64,000 nucleotides of DNA from Helicobacter sp. 13S00401-1 (lineage in GTDB: Bacteria; Campylobacterota; Campylobacteria; Campylobacterales; Helicobacteraceae). The first letter of the stretch is position 1. Each line of letters starts with the position of its first letter. Made by a program: the position numbers and the translations under genes. The notes under the pieces were generated by a model, which did not search any database, was not told the DNA's origin, and saw only the letters and a program-made list of their open reading frames with translations. This document shows, in pieces, positions 53,855 to 62,540 of the stretch. The DNA is taken from contig NZ_MLAR01000005.1 of assembly GCF_002272925.1 (NCBI RefSeq), positions 1 through 64,000 of the forward strand. Direction: 5' to 3'.

Positions 53855-56179
53855 CTATCTTTTTTTATCAAATCTACTATCTGGTTTAAGATAACCTTCA
53901 TTAATTAGCAACTTTACTATCTCTGAAAAAACTGGTGCCGCAGTTTGGGCAGCGTAGTACTCTTCATTAGAGTGAGAGCCAAAAGTAACTACACCTATAG
54001 TGTAGGTATTAGTATCATCTTTAGCGTAGCCAAAAAATGAGCTTACATAAAGGTTGCCATATCTCCCCCCTTTAGTTTCTCTAGCAGTACCTGTTTTACC
54101 ACCTACCATAACTCCAGCTACATTTGCACGCCTTCCTGTGCCCTTAGTTACCACTTCATGGAGTAGTTCTTCCATGCCATTAGCTATCTTTGTAGTTAGT
54201 ACTCTTTTTGGTTCTTCAGGTTTTGCTCTAAACTTTTCTCCATTGGGTGCTATAAAGTACTTAGTGATGATAGGCTTTACTAGCAAGCCTCCATTACTAA
54301 AGCTAGCATAGGCTCTAAGTAGCTGCATAAAAGTTACTCTTAATCCATAGCCATAGCTAACAGTTGCCTTATAAACTTCGCGGTTAAGCAAGCTTACACT
54401 AGGTAAGATTCCATTTTGCTCATATGGAAGATCTATGCCAGTTATGCTATCTAAATCAAAGTTTTTAAATATATCAGTCATCTGTTGGCCAGTAAGGTTT
54501 TGAGTTAGTTTCATCATACCTATATTGCTTGATCTAATTAGTATCTCTTTAGTTTTTGCTTTTGCAAGTGGGCTAGAATCTCTTATAGTGTAGCCCCTTA
54601 GATTATAAACTCCATTATTTAGGTCTATAACCCTATTAGGATCTAATAGCCCATGCTCCCATAGATAGGAGTAAATCATAGGCTTTATAGTACTCCCTGG
54701 TTCATAAGAGGTTTCAACTGCTGAGCTATTTAGTGAAGGGTAGTCTTCTTTTCTGATTAAGTTAGGATTAAAAGTATTAGATGAAGCAAGTGTTAACATC
54801 TCTCCAGTTTTAGGATTCATGATGCCTGCTACCATCTCGCGTGACTTATACTTTTCATTAGCCTCTTTTAAAAGCTTTTCTATTCTTATTTGCAAGTTTA
54901 GAGGTATGCTTAAAACTATATTAAAGCCATCTTCTCTTGAGATGCTTTCAGAGCTTTTATTTAGTATGATGTTATCGCCTATATCACGTCTTCCAGTTAT
55001 CCTGCCATCTCTTTTTGAGCTTAAGATTCCATCTCTATAGTTTTCTATACCTTTTACACCTTCAACGCGGGTTATACGGCCAGATTCTATCTTCCTTACA
55101 TAACCTACTGTTGGTTCTATGGCGTTTTTTAGAGGATAGATTCTATTTATCCCGCTATCTTGTATATCAAGCCCCATCTTTTGTACTAGCTTGCCTTTGG
55201 CATCAGTGTATTCTTGAAAAACATCTAAGCCTATAAATTTAATATTTAAAAGTCTTAAATTAGCGGCAGTAGTAGCTGGCACAGAGTAGCTTATAGTCAC
55301 GTAACCTTTTTTCTTAAGTGCGTTTAAGATGTCTGCTTTTTTAAGATTCCCATAGATTGATAAAAGGTTTACAAAGAGGTCTTTTTTGGCAGGATTTATA
55401 GACCTTGGATTTATACTTATCTTATAAAGCTTAGAGCTATTAGCAAGGATGTAGCCATCGCTACTATAAATTGAGCCTCTATTTGCAACATCTACTTTAC
55501 TAATAACTACAGCTGGAATCTTTCTAGGGATCACGCTTTTAGCAAGCACTGCTAGTATAAAAACTATAAAACAAACAAGCAAGATGCTTACTAGTCCTAA
55601 AAGCCTAGTTGCCCTAAAAAACTTTTCAACATTTTCATGCTCTCTGGTTGCAACTACTCCATGATTGCTATAAGTTTTTTTTAGATTATAAGGGCTTATC
55701 TTGTTAGATGAGAGGGCTTTGCTAGACTTAGGTTTAGTAGGGCTTACTTTTTTATGTCTTATGTAGCTACTTTCTAGAGGCTTAGAATCTAAAGGCTTTT
55801 CTTTGCTTTTTTGGTTTAGTTGGGTAGTTTGGTTATGATTTAGATTCTGTGTTTTGATTTGATTACTAGTTTGTCTAGGAGCTTCTTCTTTGTTTGGTAT
55901 TTTGGGGATGTTAGTGTTTTGTATTTTATTAGGATAAAGACTTGAGTTTTCTGCCTTTTGTCTTACTGCTTTTTGTAGCCTTTCTCTTTCTTCTTTCTCT
56001 TCTCTTTGTGCTAAAGCATCTCTTTCATAAAAACTAAAAGATGTAGTGTTTTGAGTGTTGTTAAGTGAGTTTTGTGTAGCAGTGGTGCTTCTTCCTGCAT
56101 CTTCCCCTTCAGGGTAGATGTTTGAAGATGATTTGTCATTATTTATATTAGTTTTTGTAGATAAGTCTTTTTTCTGCAA
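53855..56179 (-). CDS. ftsI: Peptidoglycan transpeptidase FtsI/PBP2
   Basis: A class B penicillin-binding protein for septal wall synthesis. A membrane helix at about 195-218 (LGLVSILLVCFIVFILAVLA), dimerisation domain, then the transpeptidase with SxxK YEPGSTIKPMIYS, SxN IRSSNIGMMK and KTG VGGKTGTARETK. Unusual: a 190-residue N-terminal cytoplasmic extension rich in Asn, Gln, Ser and Lys, giving 774 aa against about 615 in H. pylori. It starts at a TTG without an evident ribosome site. Gene order flgB-flgC-fliE-ftsI is as in H. pylori. Confidence 0.92.
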   Translation of the reverse strand: MQKKDLSTKTNINNDKSSSNIYPEGEDAGRSTTATQNSLNNTQNTTSFSFYERDALAQREEKEERERLQKAVRQKAENSSLYPNKIQNTNIPKIPNKEEAPRQTSNQIKTQNLNHNQTTQLNQKSKEKPLDSKPLESSYIRHKKVSPTKPKSSKALSSNKISPYNLKKTYSNHGVVATREHENVEKFFRATRLLGLVSILLVCFIVFILAVLAKSVIPRKIPAVVISKVDVANRGSIYSSDGYILANSSKLYKISINPRSINPAKKDLFVNLLSIYGNLKKADILNALKKKGYVTISYSVPATTAANLRLLNIKFIGLDVFQEYTDAKGKLVQKMGLDIQDSGINRIYPLKNAIEPTVGYVRKIESGRITRVEGVKGIENYRDGILSSKRDGRITGRRDIGDNIILNKSSESISREDGFNIVLSIPLNLQIRIEKLLKEANEKYKSREMVAGIMNPKTGEMLTLASSNTFNPNLIRKEDYPSLNSSAVETSYEPGSTIKPMIYSYLWEHGLLDPNRVIDLNNGVYNLRGYTIRDSSPLAKAKTKEILIRSSNIGMMKLTQNLTGQQMTDIFKNFDLDSITGIDLPYEQNGILPSVSLLNREVYKATVSYGYGLRVTFMQLLRAYASFSNGGLLVKPIITKYFIAPNGEKFRAKPEEPKRVLTTKIANGMEELLHEVVTKGTGRRANVAGVMVGGKTGTARETKGGRYGNLYVSSFFGYAKDDTNTYTIGVVTFGSHSNEEYYAAQTAAPVFSEIVKLLINEGYLKPDSRFDKKR

Positions 56180-56197
56180 GTAAAGCCTACTCTAAGC

Positions 56198-56500
56198 TTA
56201 AACTTGCGTTCTTAGTATCTCTTTATAGGCACTAATTGCTTTATTGCGCACTTCTAGCATCAACTTCATACTAGTTTCTGCCTTGCCTATAGCTATGGCT
56301 GCTTGGTGCAAATCTTTGATCTGACCACTAGCCATATCTGCTAAGGCCTTATCAGAAGCCTCTTGAGATACATTTAGCTCATCTAAAGACTTTTTAAGCA
56401 GTGTTGAAAAGTTAGCACCACCTTCTTTAACGCCACTTGGAGCGTCTGTGAGAGATATATCGCTAAGCTTTGGAACGCTTATGTTGTTAATCTGCGCCAT
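56198..56500 (-). CDS. fliE: Flagellar hook-basal body protein FliE
   Basis: A 100-aa junction protein between MS ring and rod. The C-terminal half DLHQAAIAIGKAETSMKLML...RNKAISAYKEILRTQV is the FliE signature (pieces shown are separate). GGAGG lies before the ATG. Third gene of the flgB-flgC-fliE set. Confidence 0.95.
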   Translation of the reverse strand: MAQINNISVPKLSDISLTDAPSGVKEGGANFSTLLKKSLDELNVSQEASDKALADMASGQIKDLHQAAIAIGKAETSMKLMLEVRNKAISAYKEILRTQV

Positions 56501-56523
56501 TTTTGTCCTCCTTGGATAAAACT

Positions 56524-57015
56524 CTAGCCGTGGAACATCGCTATAGCGTTGCTTGCCATGCTCTTAGCACTTTGAAAAGCAGCTACATTTGCTTGATATG
56601 CCCTTGTAGCTTCTATAAGATCGGCCATTTCTACAACTGGATTAATATTTGGGTAAGCAACATATCCTGCTGAGTTTGCATCTGGGTTGGAAGGGTCGTA
56701 TTTCATAATAGGTGCTTTATCATCACGTACTATTTTATCCACATAAACGCCAGTTATAGGTGGTTCTGGCTTTTTATCAAAGTCTCCTTCATCTAGTGGG
56801 TCTTCATAGCCTATTAAGTCATTATCTTTAGATAGCTTTTGGTTTAACATTTTATTAAAGTCAAAAGATTTAAGTATAACTTCTTGTCTCCTATAAGGTC
56901 CGCCTTCATCTGTTCTTGTAGTTTGGGCGTTAGCTATGTTAGAAGATATTACATTTACTCTAAATCTTTGAGCTGAAAGCCCATAACCGCTGATATCAAA
57001 AGTACTTAAAAACAT
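56524..57015 (-). CDS. flgC: Flagellar proximal rod protein FlgC
   Basis: A 163-aa rod protein: N-terminal FLSTFDISGYGLSAQRFRVN and SSNIANAQTTRTDEGGPYRR, and C-terminal VVEMADLIEATRAYQANVAA, both typical of FlgC. It follows flgB after 10 nt and precedes fliE. Confidence 0.96.
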   Translation of the reverse strand: MFLSTFDISGYGLSAQRFRVNVISSNIANAQTTRTDEGGPYRRQEVILKSFDFNKMLNQKLSKDNDLIGYEDPLDEGDFDKKPEPPITGVYVDKIVRDDKAPIMKYDPSNPDANSAGYVAYPNINPVVEMADLIEATRAYQANVAAFQSAKSMASNAIAMFHG

Positions 57016-57025
57016 GGCTTAGTCC

Positions 57026-57481
57026 TTATAGGTTTTTACTAGAATCTAGTGCATAGGCAAATATACCCTTATGCATTTTTAGTGCTGTAGTTAGTGCTTG
57101 ATACATCATGGAGTTTTTAGAAAGCTCTGTTGTTTCAACATCTAAGTCTACGCTGTTACCGTCATTCCTAGCTAAGTGGCCATCTCTAAAAAATATGGAA
57201 GCCTTATCTGAAGAGTTGATATTGCCACTTAGGTGTCTACTTGAAGTTTCTGCTAGTTTTAAAGTCTTGTCACTACTTCCACCATCAAAAATCTCTTTTT
57301 CTTTTTGGGCTAGCATGGTCTCAAAGTCTACATCTTTTGGTCTATAGTAAGGTGTGTCTATGTTAGCAATGTTGCTTGCTATTAAGTCTTGTCTTAAAGA
57401 TCTATAATCTAGTGCTTGATAGACTAGTTTATAGGCCTTTGAAGTATCAAAACTTGGTCCTAGAGTGCTATATATACTCAT
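57026..57481 (-). CDS. flgB: Flagellar rod protein FlgB
   Basis: A 151-aa proximal rod protein: LDYRSLRQDLIASNIANIDT near the N-terminus and TTELSKNSMMYQALTTALK near the C-terminus match FlgB. First gene of the flgB-flgC-fliE-ftsI run. AAGGAG lies before the ATG. No sigma-54 or sigma-28 promoter is identified with confidence. Confidence 0.95.
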   Translation of the reverse strand: MSIYSTLGPSFDTSKAYKLVYQALDYRSLRQDLIASNIANIDTPYYRPKDVDFETMLAQKEKEIFDGGSSDKTLKLAETSSRHLSGNINSSDKASIFFRDGHLARNDGNSVDLDVETTELSKNSMMYQALTTALKMHKGIFAYALDSSKNL

Positions 57482-57583
57482 TTGAAGTCTCCTTAAAAAC
57501 CTAAGCGGCCAACCTAAAAGTTATAGATTTAAAGCAAATTTGATGCCAACTTTTTATAGCATCTAGTTTTAACTAACTATATA

Positions 57584-58300
57584 TTACAAGATATTTGTGT
57601 AAACTGCTAGCACATCATCATCATCTTCTATCTTATCTAGTAGTTTTTCTACTATTTCTAAGTTTTCTTCACTAACTTCTACTGGAGTTGTTGGAACGCG
57701 CACTGTTTTTGAGCTTAGAATCTCTATATTAGGAAAGCCTTCAAGACCTTGTTGCATGTGACCAAAATCTTCAAAGTTAGCATAGGCTATAAAAACATTT
57801 TCTTCATCTTCAGCCTTTTCTATCTCAGTTAATCCAAAGTCTATTAAAGCTAGTTCTATAGAATCTAAATCATCACTAGTTTTAAATTTAAACTGTGCTT
57901 TTCTTTCAAACATAAAATCAATTGATCCATTAACTAGCAAAGAGGCGTTTTTACTTTTATTAAAGTAGCTTTTTAGGTTGGCTACTGTTCTAGTTGGATT
58001 ATCACTAGTGCACTCCACAAAGATTAAAACCCCTCCAGGAGCCTTGCCTTCATAAGTTAACTCTACAAAGTCTCCATCCTTACCACTAGCCCTTTTAATG
58101 GCTGCTTCTATGTTGTCTTTTGGCATGTTTTGTGCCTTAGCAGTTGCTATAGCACTTCTAAGTTTTGCATTCATTAAAGGATCGCTTCCTCCAGCTTTAG
58201 CCGCTACAGTTATAGCCTTTGCTAGTTTAGGAAAGACTTTACTCATCTTATCCCATCTTTTTTCTTTTGCCGCCCGTCTATACTCAAACGCTCTTCCCAT
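57584..58300 (-). CDS. yebC: YebC/PmpR (TACO1) family protein
   Basis: A 238-aa protein with [39 protein letters not shown] and [20 protein letters not shown], all family signatures. Members act as translation or transcription regulators, including relief of proline stalling. Monocistronic. It starts at ATG 58300. Confidence 0.95.
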   Translation of the reverse strand: MGRAFEYRRAAKEKRWDKMSKVFPKLAKAITVAAKAGGSDPLMNAKLRSAIATAKAQNMPKDNIEAAIKRASGKDGDFVELTYEGKAPGGVLIFVECTSDNPTRTVANLKSYFNKSKNASLLVNGSIDFMFERKAQFKFKTSDDLDSIELALIDFGLTEIEKAEDEENVFIAYANFEDFGHMQQGLEGFPNIEILSSKTVRVPTTPVEVSEENLEIVEKLLDKIEDDDDVLAVYTNIL

Positions 58301-58479
58301 AGTACTTTTACTCCTTAGTTAAAACTGTCTTATATAATTTTTGGTATTTTATATCTAGCTAATTTGTAATGTCAAATAAACCTAATATTTTAAGATATAG
58401 ATTCTAATTTTATATACCATATCAATATATTTTAAGTTAATCCAAGCTATCCTTATGACATTATAAAAAAAGGGTGTAC

Positions 58480-59160
58480 ATGGAAGGAAGATTATTTACC
58501 TTTGCGGGATTTATAAGTAACAATCACAGCTTTGTCATAGGCTTTTATACTGTTCTTATAGCCATCATTACTATAGTCATAAGCATGCTAGCTACTAGAC
58601 GTATGCAAGTTGTTCCTACAGGCCTTCAAAACTTCTATGAGTACATTATAGGTGGTATGCTTTATATAGGTAGGGATGCACTAGGTGACAAGCTAGCTAG
58701 AAAGTACTTTCCACTAGCAGGAACTATAGGAATCTATGTTTTTTACTGCAACGCTATAGGTATCATCCCAGGTTTTGAAGCACCAAGCTCTAGTACTAGT
58801 TACACGTTAGTTTTAGCTCTCATAGTCTTTTTCTACTACCACTATGAAGGCATCAAGGCTAATGGCTTTAAAAAGTATTTTGGCCACTTTGCAGGTCCTA
58901 TCTTGCTTTTATCACCTTTGATGTTTCCAGTAGAAGTTATCTCACACTTCTCTAGGATAGTATCACTAGCATTTAGGCTTTTTGGGAATATAAAAGGCGA
59001 TGATATGTTCTTGCTAGTTATGTTGCAACTTATCCCTTGGATAGTTCCTCTTTTACCTTTTGCTATATTAATGTTTATGGCTGTGCTTCAAGCCTTTGTG
59101 TTTATGATACTAACTTATATATATCTAGCGAGTGCTGTTATCATAGATGAAGAGCACTAA
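58480..59160 (+). CDS. atpB: ATP synthase F0 subunit a
   Basis: The membrane proton-channel subunit of ATP synthase. A 226-aa protein with [40 protein letters not shown] (including the essential Arg on helix 5) and a Q-rich final helix [20 protein letters not shown]. The ATG at 58480 with AAGGG just upstream is preferred over a GTG six bases earlier; the length then equals the H. pylori protein. Confidence 0.96.
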   Translation: MEGRLFTFAGFISNNHSFVIGFYTVLIAIITIVISMLATRRMQVVPTGLQNFYEYIIGGMLYIGRDALGDKLARKYFPLAGTIGIYVFYCNAIGIIPGFEAPSSSTSYTLVLALIVFFYYHYEGIKANGFKKYFGHFAGPILLLSPLMFPVEVISHFSRIVSLAFRLFGNIKGDDMFLLVMLQLIPWIVPLLPFAILMFMAVLQAFVFMILTYIYLASAVIIDEEH

Positions 59161-59174
59161 GGTAGCATTTTAAA

Positions 59175-59438
59175 GTGACGCCCAAAGAAAGACAGTCTGC
59201 ACGCTTCCTAGTAGCCTCACTTCGCTTTTTTATAGGCCTTTTTTTTGGTTTAGCTATATTTAGCGCTGTAGTTATCCTCTTTCTTTTTAGGCCGTTTTTG
59301 CTAGCTGTATTATATGCACTAGCTGCTTTTTGCCTATGCATGTTTTTTAATCTACTTTTAAGAGTTATGCTGTACTTTGTGAATCTAAGTGAGCATGGCT
59401 TATCACAAGATAGTGTTAACAAGCACATAGAAGAGTAA
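59175..59438 (+). CDS. Small membrane protein after atpB (87 aa)
   Basis: A GTG-start frame encoding two or three hydrophobic helices (RFFIGLFFGLAIFSAVVILF and beyond) and a hydrophilic end. It begins 14 nt after atpB and ends 7 nt before the thiE-like gene, so the three are probably co-transcribed. No family recognised. Confidence 0.6.
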   Translation: MTPKERQSARFLVASLRFFIGLFFGLAIFSAVVILFLFRPFLLAVLYALAAFCLCMFFNLLLRVMLYFVNLSEHGLSQDSVNKHIEE

Positions 59439-59445
59439 GATAGCT

Positions 59446-60042
59446 TTGTTTGGCTATCTTATAACCTCACCACTTTATCATCCTAATAATTCTCCCTTGC
59501 TTTTTAAGAGTAATCTTTTAAAGGCTAAAGCTAAGGGTGTTAAACTAGCTTGTTTTAGACTTGAGACAAAAAGTGAAGACTTAGATTCTAAACAAAGAGC
59601 TTTGCTTGATGTGTTTTTGCAAGTGTGCAAGGAAGAAAGGATTAATCCCTTTGTAAACTTTACTTATCTTCAAACTAGTCTTGATTTGTTAGAAGAGGGT
59701 GTAAAAGTAGGTCTCCACTTAAAAGAAAAGTTTTTAACTTTTTTAGAATCTAAAACATCACATTCTTATCATTTAGATTCTAAAGTGGAGATTATCTGTT
59801 CAGTTCACGATCAAAAAGCTGCCTTTAAAGCTCTTAGCCTTGGTGCTAGTTTTGTTACCTTAAGCCCACTTTTTGCCACTCCTAATAAGGGCACGCCTAA
59901 AGGGATAGAGTACTTTAAAAGTTTGCCTTTAGAACTTAAAAGTAAGACTATAGCCTTAGGTGGGATAAATGATACTAATTTAGAGTTGGTTAAGTCTTTA
60001 GGTGTGGCAGGTTTTGGGGCTATAAGATACTTTTTAGAGTAA
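59446..60042 (+). CDS. Thiamine-phosphate synthase/TenI-like protein
   Basis: A TIM-barrel protein of 198 aa with the ThiE/TenI ending ASFVTLSPLFATPNKGTPKG and IALGGINDTNLELVKSLGVA. ThiE joins the thiazole and pyrimidine halves of thiamine; TenI is a related thiazole tautomerase. The N-terminal pyrophosphate-site residues are not clearly conserved, so TenI-type function is equally likely. TTG start. Third gene after atpB. Confidence 0.72.
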   Translation: MFGYLITSPLYHPNNSPLLFKSNLLKAKAKGVKLACFRLETKSEDLDSKQRALLDVFLQVCKEERINPFVNFTYLQTSLDLLEEGVKVGLHLKEKFLTFLESKTSHSYHLDSKVEIICSVHDQKAAFKALSLGASFVTLSPLFATPNKGTPKGIEYFKSLPLELKSKTIALGGINDTNLELVKSLGVAGFGAIRYFLE

Positions 60043-60117
60043 GCTTATATTTAATAAGCAGTTATTTTACGTAGATAAATCATTATAATTATAATTCTTT
60101 TAATCCAAAAGTATTCT

Positions 60118-60475
60118 CGCCTTGTTTGGTAGTGCAAAAATCATAAAAAAAGTAAGCAGTAGTGCGGAATGCGTGATTTTTCAAGGAAGCTTGCGTTTTC
60201 AAGGAAGCTTACGCTTTACTAAAAACAAAAGTAGTGAGGCCCTCCCCTTGGCTCACACTAAAAAAATGCTTTCTCAAAAAGAAGGCCCTAGTTGCTTGCA
60301 AGCAACTAGTACTAGTTTTAAGGAAGCCTAAGCTTTCACAGGCTTTGCGGGAGTGTGAGGAGGAGGATAGCCCCCTTTTTTTTAAACATACAAATAATAA
60401 ACAGTGCGAAAAAAAGTGTTGGAATAAAGATTTAGTTAATAGTATAAAGAGATTGGAATTGCCTATATAAAATGA
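60118..60475. repeat. Second copy of the structured non-coding repeat
   Basis: It shares several blocks with the element at 37.3 kb: AAGGAAGCTT tandem units, GCAGTAGTGCG near an AAAAATC...GATTTTT pair, GGCCCTCCCCTTG (inverted relative to copy 1), and the flanking stretch AGTGTTGGAATAAAGATTTA at 60414-60433, continuing through about 60470. It lacks the intact left arm of copy 1. Short open frames in it do not look like genes. It fills the gap between the thiE-like gene and tRNA-Ala. Confidence 0.75.
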
Positions 60476-60600
60476 TAATTTGGGTGTGTGTTTGTAAAGT
60501 AAGTTAGATTTAAGTTTTTTGTTTTATAATTCAAACCTAGGCTTTAAAAGTCCTTTAAAAACTTAAAGCTAGCATTAAAAGATATTTAAACTTCATTTAT

Positions 60601-60676
60601 GGGGTGTTAGCTCAGCTGGGAGAGCGCAACGCTGGCAGCGTTGAGGTCAGGGGTTCGATCCCCCTACACTCCACCA
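60601..60676 (+). tRNA. tRNA-Ala (anticodon GGC)
   Basis: A complete 76-nt cloverleaf: acceptor GGGGTGT with ACACTCC, D-arm TAGCTCAGCTGGGAGAGC, anticodon stem CAACG/CGTTG around CTGGCAG (anticodon GGC), T-arm GGGGTTCGATCCCC, discriminator A and an encoded CCA (60674-60676). Confidence 0.98.
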
Positions 60677-60770
60677 CCTTTTTTGCTTCGTTTAAAACTC
60701 CCTTTATTAATATACATTTAAAATATATAGCTACACAAAGTTAGCTTTTATAAAAAACATAGTTAAATGC

Positions 60771-61895
60771 ATGCTGTTAAATCACTTCTTACATGGGGGA
60801 ATCTATTTGAAGTACATCAATGAAATCTTACAAGGTGATAGTATAGAAGTCATGCAAAAGCTTCCAAGTGGGAGTTTTGATTTTTGTTTTGCTGATCCAC
60901 CTTACTTTATGCAACTAGATTCTAAAAAAAAGCTTTTTAGGGTTAGTGGTGAAAGGTTTGAAGGCTGCGAGGATGACTGGGATAAGTTTGAAAACATGGA
61001 ATCTTATAAGGACTTTACAAGGGGGTGGCTTTTTGAAGTTAGACGCCTTTTAAAGCGTGATGGAAGTATATGTGTGATTTCTAGTATGCAGTCTATTTAT
61101 GAGATAGGCAGTATAATGCGAGAACTTGGATTTTGGGTGATAAATGACATAATCTGGCAAAAGGCTAATCCAACTCCAAACTTTGGCGGTACAAGGCTTT
61201 GTAACTCTCATGAAACCTTGATTTGGGCAGCGAAAGGAAAAACATCTAAGTTTACTTTTAATTATAAAACTGGTAAGCATTTAAATGAAGACAAGCAACT
61301 AGGGAGTATATGGAGCTTTCCAGTTTGTGCTGGTAGTGAGCGCTTAAAAGATGATAGCGGTAAAAAAGTACACAGCACTCAAAAACCTGAAAGCTTGCTA
61401 TATAGAATCTTAAATCTTTTTACTACAAAAGGGGACTTAGTGCTTGATCCTTTTGGTGGGACTATGACAACTGGGGCGGTAGCAAAGTTAGTAGGTAGAA
61501 ACTATACGTTAATAGAAAGAGATAAAAACTACATTAAATATGGGAAGGCTAGGCTTGAAAGTATTGTGCCAAATATTAGTGATATAGAAAATGCCACTTT
61601 TGATAAAAAACCACTAAAAGTTGCGTTTAAAGATATGGTAAAAGCAGGGTGCTTTGATATAGGAGAAGAGTTTTACTTACAAAGTGGTGCACATGCTACG
61701 TTGGTTGAAGAAAGTGGCAAGCTTAGTTGTGAGGGTAAGGCTATATCTATGCATGAAGTTGCTGGCAGGCTGCTTGGTAAAAAGACTAGAGTTAATGGCT
61801 ATGATGTTTGGAAGGTCTTAAGGGAAGGAAAGTTAGTATCTATCTCTACTATTAGAGATAGATATAGAAAAGTTATGCTAGGAAGCAGTAATTAA
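60771..61895 (+). CDS. Adenine-N6 DNA methyltransferase, HinfI/CcrM type
   Basis: A beta-class methyltransferase: DPPY motif FADPPYFMQLDS near the N-terminus, target region with NFGGTRLCNSHETLIWAAKG, HSTQKPESLLYRIL and SAM motif VLDPFGGTMTTGAVA, then a RAMA-like C-terminal domain (about 275-374). The whole sequence follows the M.HinfI/HpyIV/CcrM pattern, whose members methylate GANTC. No restriction gene is next to it, so it looks solitary. The start is uncertain: ATG 60771, or TTG 60807 with GGGGGA upstream. Confidence 0.9.
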   Translation: MLLNHFLHGGIYLKYINEILQGDSIEVMQKLPSGSFDFCFADPPYFMQLDSKKKLFRVSGERFEGCEDDWDKFENMESYKDFTRGWLFEVRRLLKRDGSICVISSMQSIYEIGSIMRELGFWVINDIIWQKANPTPNFGGTRLCNSHETLIWAAKGKTSKFTFNYKTGKHLNEDKQLGSIWSFPVCAGSERLKDDSGKKVHSTQKPESLLYRILNLFTTKGDLVLDPFGGTMTTGAVAKLVGRNYTLIERDKNYIKYGKARLESIVPNISDIENATFDKKPLKVAFKDMVKAGCFDIGEEFYLQSGAHATLVEESGKLSCEGKAISMHEVAGRLLGKKTRVNGYDVWKVLREGKLVSISTIRDRYRKVMLGSSN

Positions 61896-61946
61896 GATAG
61901 TTTAAAGTTTCAAAATTATCCATCCAAACTTATATAAATACAATCT

Positions 61947-62315
61947 TTAAAGTGTCGCTATGCACTCAATCTCAACTTTAGCATCTTTTGGCAAGCTTTT
62001 AACTGCCACTGTGCTACGTCCTGGCTTGTGCGCAAAATACTCTGCATAAACTTCATTAAAGTCTGCAAAGTAGCCCATATCACTTAAAAAAACTGTAGTT
62101 TTTACTACTTTTTCTAAGCTTGATCCAGCTTCTTCTAAAACAGCTTTTAGATTCTTACATACTTGATGGGTTTGTTCTTTTACATCACCTTCTAAGAAGC
62201 TTCCATCAGGACGGAGTGGAATCTGCCCGCTAGTAAAAACTAAATCTCCAACTATCATGCCTTGTGAGTAAGGTCCTATAGCACCTGGTGCTTTAGTAGT
62301 TGCTATCTTTTTCAT
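61947..62315 (-). CDS. ridA: Reactive intermediate deaminase RidA
   Basis: A 122-aa trimeric enzyme hydrolysing reactive enamine/imine intermediates from PLP enzymes. [20 protein letters not shown] and the family ending [12 protein letters not shown], with [11 protein letters not shown] carrying the conserved Arg. A ribosome site (AAGGAAA) lies upstream of the ATG. Convergent with the methyltransferase. Confidence 0.96.
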   Translation of the reverse strand: MKKIATTKAPGAIGPYSQGMIVGDLVFTSGQIPLRPDGSFLEGDVKEQTHQVCKNLKAVLEEAGSSLEKVVKTTVFLSDMGYFADFNEVYAEYFAHKPGRSTVAVKSLPKDAKVEIECIATL

Positions 62316-62446
62316 TTTGTTTCCTTTAAGATTAATGTAAGTAGTAATATAGCATCAAATGCATTAAGATAAAAGCATCACACTTATAAGGTTCTAGATT
62401 CTATCTCTAGTACAAAAAGTAATATATTTTTTACCATTTTTATGAA

Positions 62447-62469
62447 AAAATCAAAAAAACTTTGATTTT
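62447..62469 (+). promoter_or_regulatory. Inverted repeat upstream of napA
   Basis: AAAATCAAA and TTTGATTTT with a 5-nt centre lie about 75 nt before the napA ATG; TTGATTTTATTGATTC overlaps it. The position fits an operator, possibly for an FNR/CRP-type or nitrate-response regulator. The AT-rich context makes this tentative. Confidence 0.35.
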
Positions 62470-62540
62470 ATTGATTCATGTTGCTTACATTTTGAGAAAA
62501 ATACCCTATCATGTTTACATTCTATTAGGAAAGGAAGAGC

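Noticed and set aside
60122-60470. Two overlapping plus-strand frames (69 and 78 codons)
   Set aside because: They lie entirely in the structured repeat, encode repeat-derived sequence and lack starts with ribosome sites.
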